Shown: piece by piece, positions 56,693-64,000 of the stretch
How positions within the stretch are numbered: position 1 is the stretch's first letter
Layout of the letters: each line of letters starts with the position of its first letter
Assembly (NCBI GenBank): GCA_030998015.1
Contig: JARWMV010000246.1
Span: 682,001 to 746,000 of the forward strand
DNA: 64,000 bases
From: Ceratorhiza oryzae-sativae
Taxonomy: Eukaryota; Basidiomycota; Agaricomycetes; Cantharellales; Ceratobasidiaceae
Reading direction: 5' to 3'
Made by a program: the position numbers and the translations under genes
Notes under the pieces: model-generated
Database searches by the model: none
The model's input: only the letters and a program-made list of their open reading frames with translations
Told to the model about the DNA's origin: nothing

Positions 56693-59160
56693 TTACGCTT
56701 GATCAATGGTCCGAGCATATAGGTCTCTTAAGTTTTGGAGTGCCACCTAAATGTTCGCTCAATTAACGCTAGACCATAGCATGTCTCAGGGTAGAAACCT
56801 ACCTTGTAGTACTTCTGGTATGCTTCAAGATCCCTTTCTTTAACCTTGAACTTCTTTAATAACTCCAAATGGCCCGCGTTTCTCTGCATCTGCTTGAAAT
56901 ATCGGGCCTGCCGAGATTGCCCGTCAGACTCCCAGTTCATTATTAACTATCAACTAACCTCTTGATTCTCAACTAGCGACCAAGCATCACCAGCCCTCCC
57001 TGCTCGTGCGGTTCGACCAACCCTATGCACGTACTTTCGCATGTCGACCGGAGCGTCGTAGCTTACAACATGCGCAACATGACTGATATCCACACCTCGA
57101 GCTACGAGGTCAGAACATACAAGGCTAGTCCCCTTTCAGCATAGAGATATATTGGTTTGATACACCACACTCACAGGTCAATTTTTCCTTGCTTGAAGCG
57201 CTCAATAACGCCTTTCCTTTCAGCGCCACTGAGATCGCTCGAGTAAGCCTCCATGATCACTGATTTAGCACTAGCATCGCTATTTCGAGCCTCTTCAAAA
57301 AGTTCAAACAGCTTGACCAGTCGCGTTGTTGATTCAGCCGACTTGGTGAACACCAGTGCATTTCGAACACCATGATTATGAACGAGATGGAACAAGATCA
57401 GTGGCTTCTCAGTGGGCGAGCATACGCATATGTGCTCCTGGTGATTCGTTCAAGAAGGTACCCTTGTTATTTAGAGGCCAAATCACTTACCGACAAAGTT
57501 GCTGGAAACGTAAATGCTTCATCCTCAGCGCCAACATCTGACTGGTTGCCAACCACAAAATAACAAGGGTCTCGTAGGCTGAGTGGTACTATCTTGCTCG
57601 GATCGTGAGTGAGTGTTGCCGAAAATAACAACTTTTGGCACGAAGATGACCGGGGCTCATCCAGCTCTATATTTGAAGTTTATCAACGTATCTTATTTAA
57701 AAAATAGTTATAAATCGTACCTGTTAACGGAAAATCTGTGGGTGGTGGTTGAGTCGCGTCTAAAACCTGAGCCAACCAGTCCTGGAATGACTGGGTGATA
57801 AGTCTGTCGGCTTCATCAATGACCTGAAAAAGTTTGAGTCATCCAGGTTTATACCTGAAAACTATTTTAAAAAAACTCACCAAAAAGCGCAAGTGCTCGA
57901 GAGTGAAACCCGGTGTGCCACGAAGGTGATCCGTGAGCCTTCCAGGTGTGCAAATCAGTACATCCACCTTACTGTGATACTGAGGAGTTAATTCAGCGAG
58001 CGAAGGTACAATCTGAACAAGTTGTGATTGTTCATGTACAAACGAATGTTGACCTGTTGCTACTGCAACCTAGTGACACATGTTAGCAATAGTACCAGCC
58101 CTTAGGGCCAGAAGACTTACCTTGAGTCCTCGCCCTTTTGCGACTGTATCAAAAGTCTCACGCACTTGTGTGACCAGATCCCTCGTTGGTAGCACTACCA
58201 AGGCACGTAAACGAGTTACGATCCTGTTCGACAGTGTCTACAAGCACGGCTTTCGGGATTTAGTTTCACTCCTGAGTACCAAACTTATCCCATTACCTGG
58301 ATGATAGGAACAACATAGGCCAATGTTTTGCCACTGCCTGTTGGTGCAGAGACACACACATCTCGTGGAGGATCGTAGGGGCAGTGGAGTGCCCGATTCT
58401 TGAGCAAGAAAGGGAGCAGAACAACTTGTACTATAACATCCAAAAGCAACGCTCGTGATATAGTAATGGTTCAAGGAACCGATCATTTGCTCACCAGCAA
58501 ACAAACTCTCTATTCCCAACTCGGCCAATCGCTCTAGCATTTGGTCGTCAAGTCCTAACCCGTTTGAGTCGAGTGAACCAGGGCGAGGGATTGGGGCATT
58601 TGAAGCGGGGTCAACTATCTGCGCGTCGATTATCGCACGGTCTAGGCCCTGGAGGGCTAGTATGGCCTTGGACGGAGGTGCGGGTCGCGTTGGGCGAGGA
58701 AATGAAGGAAGAGCCGGCAGAGTAGACGGGAAATCCGGAGGTGGAGAGGGTGAGGTGCGCTCTGGCGTTGGCTCGTCTTGCCCCTCGTCCTCTTCTCCAT
58801 GCTCAGAGGATATGGGCGAGGACCTGTGCTCCTTGAACTTGAGCTTCGCCTTTTTGGGCGAATTTTGAGCTCGATCGCGTAGTGAACCATCGTCTGGTTG
58901 GATGGACAAATTTCCGCCCAATTGAGCGGTTTTTTCTTGTTCTCCTTCGTCCGAAGTCGAGCTGGATTCGAGGCTGGTGGCTCGCTTTCGGGCAGGTGTA
59001 ACAGCAGATTCGGATGCTGTCTTGAGTCGTTTTTTGCGACGATCCTTCTTAGCTTTTAAATATCGCTGCTTTGCCTTGGTCTGGTTGAAATTGTATATGA
59101 TTATTTTATCCCTTGCTATCTCACAAACTCACTTTTGGAGCAGATGAGGTTTTAGCCATG
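56693..59160 (-). CDS. DBP6: DEAD-box RNA helicase DDX51/Dbp6 type (60S ribosome biogenesis)
   Basis: The ATG at 59160 gives MAKTSSAPK and a Lys/Arg- and Ser-rich N-terminal extension with [16 protein letters not shown], the Q-motif region. Helicase motifs in order: [18 protein letters not shown] (I, ~58340), [11 protein letters not shown] (Ia), [12 protein letters not shown] (Ib), [10 protein letters not shown] (II, DEAD), [14 protein letters not shown] (III), [14 protein letters not shown] (IV), [14 protein letters not shown] (V, ~57110) and [12 protein letters not shown] (VI, ~57010). The end is [19 protein letters not shown], then [13 protein letters not shown], stop at 56693. The family assists early 60S subunit maturation in the nucleolus. 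Introns are many and short. Confidence 0.92.
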
Positions 59161-59743
59161 GAGGAGCAAAACAAAAGCAAGTAATTTTCGTTTCCAGCCG
59201 ATCATCACGTGCACTCGATCATCGTCGATGTGGTTATCTTTCGGGAAGATAGAGAGTAGAGCCAATACCCAAACTCCCTCGTTTCAAGCTCAACATTCCC
59301 TTTGTTATGAAACTTAAAACACCACAATACATAAGTCCTTTGCTAGACCGGAACCACTTCCCTAGTCTTTAGTAAGGTGGGTGTTGCTACAGTTGGTCGA
59401 CCTGCTCACACTACTAAAACGTTCTGGCCACTGATCAACTTTGGCATCACCTATATCAGACAGGCACTATTCAATCCATATGTTACCAAATGGTATATAT
59501 GGTATCTAGAAATGAGACTGGCTTCCGACCTAAATTGGCTGATTGCATTTAGGCGAGTTTTGGCCAATCCAAGCGTCCTTCACGATATAGCCCTACCAAG
59601 GAGATGCGTTGCTGAGGCCATATAGGCTCGCAATGAGCAGGGAGATGGCGCATACAACCATTCAAATATACGTTCACATCATTAGGATCTACAATCATCA
59701 GATCCAGTTCGCGCTGTCGAGTACAGAATGTTCAATCCCTTCC
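59161..59743. other. Intergenic between helicase promoter and MFS 3' end
   Basis: This is the upstream region of the minus-strand helicase gene and the 3' flank of the minus-strand transporter. Plus-strand frames at 59377-59625 and 59609-59803 show no domain and are not supported. Confidence 0.4.
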
Positions 59744-61994
59744 CTACAACACGTATCTGAAATCCCGGTTTTGAATATCAGTAAGGTCGAGGAAGGCCTA
59801 TAAAACCAGGGTTAGGCTAACATGTGCACATGCTAATGAGTCGTTCGTACCTTGTCAATCCTGCGCTCAATCTTGGTACCGTCTTCAAGAACCTCCTCGA
59901 TGTATACTTCTTCGTTTTCTTGAGTTTTGGGCTCCATGTCTCGCTTTTTGTTCTCGCGTGAGAGGTGAAACCGGATGATGAGCATAATGATTGGGCAAAC
60001 GAAGTAACAAATGGTGATAACGATCCAGGGAATGCGGTTCCTGTTCAGAATTTAGCATACAGAGTATTAATAATACGAAAGGCATGCCTTGGCTTGTATT
60101 GCTGCTGCCACATCTGAGGGCCAACCAAGTTACCAACGCAATATGCGGACAACATGATAGCTTGAACCCTAGTATATGCGTTAGTGATGGTCGGCTAATG
60201 ATGGAACCGCACGACTGACGTGATTCGCTTCGTGTGACCAGCGGTTACAGCAGTAACCCAACCCAAGGAAAGCACAAATCCAGTCGTTCCGACTCCAGTG
60301 ATCCAGACCGAAAACAACAGGCCGATTTTATTGGACCAAGGCAAGACTATGGAGAACCGGTCAGAATGTGTGGGTCGTTGATAGCCTGTGGGTAACGTAC
60401 CGTTGACCAGAATAGATCCCAACACGTTGGGGATGAAGTAAATGACCGAAACGTAAGCCCGACTGTCCTTCCATTTCCCGGCCAAGGTAACGCCGGTCCA
60501 GATGGTAACAACTGCACATGGGCATAAATCTCAAATTGCACGCTTGCGTGATGGCGAGATGCTTACTTTCAATCACGCCATCGACGCATCCTAAAAGCGT
60601 AGTTTGTAGAGTCGTAAAACCAAAAGAATTGACGATTATGCTAGGAAGGACTGTCAATGCTTGTTGGTGTGGGTAAGTAAGAGTAAGTACCTGCGTTGGT
60701 TGGTCAACGAGTTAGGAATGTTATCGAGGCATGCGAATAGAGCAAATAGCCATGTCTTGGGGTCAACCAGGGCCTCAATGAACCTACAAGGACGCTTGTT
60801 GAGTATTGAACAGAGCCGTCGGTAAACACACACATACTGATCTTTTTTCCACACTTTGTTCTCGATACCGGTCTGATTAACTTTAATCCGCTCAATAGCC
60901 ATGATCCGTTCCTCAGGCGTCAGGAACCAGGCAGTAGCAGGCGAATCAGGGAACCAGAGCAAGTACGAGATGGCTGTAGCGAGCGTGATTGTCCCAGTGA
61001 TGATGAAAAACCACTGCCAGGGAGCGAATCCGTCCGTCTTGATATGGAGAACGCCAAAGGCAAGGAAACCAGAGATGATCTGAGCAGTGCCGTTCATTAA
61101 AACTATCAATCCTTGTCAGTGCTACGTGTAAACTAACCGATGAACAGACTCACACCAGTATCCTACGCGAAGACTCTGTTCGGCGCGGGTGTAGAACATG
61201 CTGGTAACAATCATAAAGCCAGCCGTGATTGAACCCTCGCATATACCCAGTATGATACGACATGCAAGCAGTCCACCAAAGTTCTTGCATGCGGCGTGAA
61301 GAGTGAGTGCGATAGCCCAGCATGTAATGTTGGCGCTCATCCATTTTCCGACGGGGAAACGCTGGAGCGCAAGGTTTTGTCTGATTTACAGGGGTTATAA
61401 TGAATCATGTCTAGGAAACTCGTATACTCACGGATACTCAAAGACCAGGTAGGCAATATAGAATATTGTGCCAAGCCAGTTGCTGAGGAAAATACTGTAA
61501 GTGCCATATGATGCTCCATTGTATTACTTACTATCTATGACGAAGAAATAGTATCAATACAAATCTCATTAGAAATATTAAATGGTGCTTACTGGTTGGC
61601 ATCGAGGTGAGTATCAGTTCGGATTCCCAGTATGGCGCTATTCCCGAGAGTTGTCTTGTCCATAAACCTGTTTCTCTCAGTTGGCGGGTTGTCTAGCATG
61701 AGAGTATCAAACGACATACTGAACCCAGTACACTAGCCATCCAAGTCAGAACATGACAACCTCTGAAACGCTACAATACTCACAGATCATCATAAGGGGT
61801 AGAATGTGCCTGTCGATCTTTCTTCTGAGCTTCAAGGCTGCCTCGGGATCTAGAGGGACGTTCGAAGCCCCCTGCATAGCGAGCCGAACGGCATCATCGA
61901 CGTCTGTAGCTGCAACTTGGACGTGGTGCGAAGGCGTCTTCTTCAAGTCAGTGCTGTCACGCTCTATGTCGCGCTTTTCCTCGTAAGAGCTCAT
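59744..61994 (-). CDS. MFS transporter, allantoate permease (Dal5/ACS-type) family
   Basis: The protein starts MSSYEEKRDIERDSTDLKKT, with KIDRHILPLMMI before the first membrane segment. It continues through YWVQFMDKTTLGNSAILGI, FYIAYLVFEYPQNLALQRFP, GLLACRIILGICEGSITAGF (the ACS-family signature region), the central loop FLTPEERIMAIERIKVNQTG, KTWLFALFACLDNIPNSLTN, VIYFIPNVLGSILVN and KRITTNAIMLSAYCVGNLVG. The last exons give AFLDLTDIQNRDFRYVL, stop at 59744-59746, the usual family ending. About 12 membrane segments are expected. Members import allantoate, nicotinate, biotin precursors or dipeptides by proton symport; the substrate cannot be read here. Confidence 0.9.
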
Positions 61995-62645
61995 GGCGGG
62001 GGAGGCAGGGGATGAGCAAGGAGTGGGGTGCCCGAGGAGCTTGGGTCCGAGTGTTGGAGCCTAAAAGTGTCTGGACAATTCTATTCGCGCACCGCCAAGT
62101 CTGGTTCGCCAAAATAGAAGCGAGACTTATCGCTGATAAGACATGGATCTTCCGCGGTTCAGCATTTGGGGAACATGTCGATGAAATAAGAATGAGTTGT
62201 GTTCGGACATTGGACATCTAAGCGGTGGAAGGACTATCTGCCTGCTTATCATATCGGATTTTCGGTGGCCATGTATACTCGGTGGTTTGGTTGCAAACTT
62301 GACGTTACCGGCATTGCACGTAGCTTGAATTCCGGTCTGCTATTGCCAAGATCAACTTGTAAGTCGATGCGCACCGAGCGGATGATGTCGTAGGGTCGTC
62401 TCGAGCTGATTGGGGATCAAAGGCAGCACGGCGAGCGCAACGAAGCCAGGCCGAGGCTCGTCAAAGCTCGCTTGCAGCAGGTGCCGGCGCCTAGGCGATC
62501 TGGAATGACACGTCTCGAAAAGGGGATATTATATCAATTGAATGAGGCGCCGCCGATCAAACGTGTTGAACACGCTCGCCCTAGCGGTTTGGGGTAAGCA
62601 AGCTCCTATTGTTCGCTTGTGCTCGACCACAACCTTGAATTCCCC
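61995..62645. other. Divergent promoter region (MFS / paladin-like)
   Basis: The minus-strand transporter and the plus-strand paladin-like gene start 650 bases apart. I see no gene between them. Frames at 62012-62393 and 62542-62859 are small or overlap the next gene out of frame. Confidence 0.4.
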
Positions 62646-64000
62646 ATGTCTACGCCCCCAGGCCTGCGCCGGCCCTATCTCGGACACAGTCCGCTGCATC
62701 ATCTTGCTTCAAACCCAGCATTCGCGGCTGGTAGAAACGCGAGTCCTCCGGCGCGTTCCGCCTCTGCGAGTTTCAAGCCGCATCATGGCAGGGCGTCTTC
62801 CAGTACTGGGTCGATGTTGCTCGGCTCGGCTCAGCTCACGCCCACTGGCCACAACCTGAGGCTCCTGGATAACTCGCCAGAGCTGATTCGCGCGACAGCG
62901 TCTGTAGTCAAGACGAGGGTAGGAACAGTACTCAGCAGAGGGTGCATCTTGAAGACCGATCACTATCCCACAGGTATGTTTCTCGAGCTACCCTACCCCG
63001 TTTCCACCCTAAACCTCCATCTAGGGCGTGCGCTAGATTTGGATATCAATCTCCAAGGTAAGGCAATTGATTGTAGTCTCAATATACGTGTGTCATCTGC
63101 TCTCTAGGTGCACCAAACTTTAGAGCTCCCCGAGGAGCCGCTGCTGCCGTCAATGTCTATGGCGCTGCTCAGCCTCGTGTTGGCGGACTGCGCGCGATAC
63201 TCGCAATTCTAAACTGCAGCCCACCAAAGACATTCACCGGATCATCTCCAATCGCTTCTCCGCTCTCCCGCGATGCAAAGCTCCAGTCCCAGGCAGGGTG
63301 TGTCTGGTTCTCAACCCGTGAAGGTGTGCTCCGGTCAACTGATCCATTTGTGCAGCACTGAAACCCGCTTGTGATTAGAACCGGTTATCTATATCGCTGG
63401 AAGGCCTTATGTTTTACGCGAGGCCTCGGCTCCTAAAACGGCACTTCAATTATCAGATAGAGCCTCCAATATTGAGGCAATCGAGGATCGTCTAAAGGCT
63501 GATATCTTGACTGAATCACAGCGGTGTGTTTGCCCAGAATTTACTCAGAGAGTTGCCTAAGACATTGTCTAGCTTTGGAGGTCTTCTACTCACACATGTC
63601 GAAGATGGTAAGCCCATCATTAGACAATTTCTTTGTATCATCTGATCGTTGGTGTTTCTAGCCGATGGCGAGTCGCTTATCCCAACGTGGACGTCCGTCG
63701 ACGCCGCTAGTGTTAAGACTTCAAAGGAAGTGTGGTTTGAAGCTCGAGCCGAGGGATGGAACGTCGAGTATCACCGGTGAGTTTATGGCTGAGTCCGGCT
63801 CAAGAATTGTACTCATAACCTCCTGAAGTATACCAATTACCCCAGACAGGCCAATTGAGGTTATTGAGTCTTGGCATTGACCGTTCCCGACGTCGGAAGC
63901 TAACTTGAAACCTACAGGATAACTATCTTGACGCGTATCTCAATGTCATCAAGTCCGTCGATCCTTTGGAAACCGCGCTGGTGTTTAGTTGTGGAATGGG
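62646..64000 (+). CDS. Paladin-like (inositol-hexakisphosphate/PTP-like) protein, 5' part
   Basis: The gene begins MSTPPGLRRPYLGHSPLHHL and runs off the window end. After a Ser/Ala-rich lead the exons encode VVKTRVGTVLSRGCILKTDH, then GAPNFRAPRGAAAAVNVYGA and AQPRVGGLRAIL, CVWFSTREEPVIYIAGRPYV (the EEP-VIYI-GRPYVLR block, ~63320-63420), SNIEAIEDRLKADIL and PDRPIED. At the edge is ALVFSCGMG, the start of a Cys-x5-Arg phosphatase loop, with the Arg beyond the window. These blocks match paladin (PALD1) and fungal phytase-like proteins, which usually carry two or more such domains, so much of the gene lies downstream. Whether the loop is catalytic cannot be judged. Confidence 0.87.

Noticed and set aside
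1..64000. CRISPR arrays, bacterial operons, phage or insertion sequences
   Set aside because: No spaced direct repeats, Shine-Dalgarno-led operons or transposase motifs were seen; gene structure is eukaryotic throughout.

Overview
The window looks like nuclear DNA of a filamentous basidiomycete, most likely an agaricomycete close to Rhizoctonia (Ceratobasidiaceae); the genus is an inference. Genes are packed on both strands, are cut by many introns of about 50-60 bases, and encode eukaryotic proteins: mitochondrial Lon, a complex I subunit, a metacaspase, forkhead, GATA and Zn2Cys6 regulators, and a GPI-anchored protein. I count about 27 protein genes and one tRNA gene. All spans run from start to stop codon and include introns.

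Layout. 1-6.6 kb: the 3' end of an unknown gene, cytosolic methionyl-tRNA synthetase with a C-terminal WHEP-like tail, and an unknown basic protein. 6.6-13.1 kb: complex I NDUFB10-like subunit, type I metacaspase, OPT-family transporter. 13.4-17.8 kb: a tandem pair of RING proteins that join a CHFR-like cysteine-rich region, a PBZ finger and a C-terminal DM9-like (DUF3421) module. 18-21.7 kb: GPI-anchored Ser/Thr-rich protein, paraoxonase/arylesterase-like protein, small SRPBCC protein. 22.6-36.8 kb: Whi5-like G1/S repressor, Hop2, mitochondrial Lon, Tma46/DFRP1, Rai1/DXO, DNA polymerase delta third subunit, forkhead factor. 36.8-41.9 kb: about 5 kb with no gene I can support. 41.9-50 kb: a regulator that joins Zn2Cys6, GATA and a second six-cysteine cluster, an M35 metalloendopeptidase, Cwc2, and tRNA-Cys with a decayed partial copy beside it. 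51-64 kb: Nudix hydrolase, HEN1-like small-RNA methyltransferase, a low-complexity protein, DDX51/Dbp6 helicase, Dal5-type MFS transporter, and the 5' part of a paladin-like protein cut by the window end.

Most genes are independent housekeeping or regulatory genes, not a pathway cluster. The most unusual content is the RING-PBZ-DM9 tandem pair and the Zn2Cys6-GATA-Zn2Cys6 regulator. At least five otherwise convincing genes need a one-base shift to keep their family-typical frame (near 16,990, 19,065, 19,516, 23,680 and 45,790). This points to residual indels in the assembly, or to decay in some of them, and should be settled before these genes are called broken.
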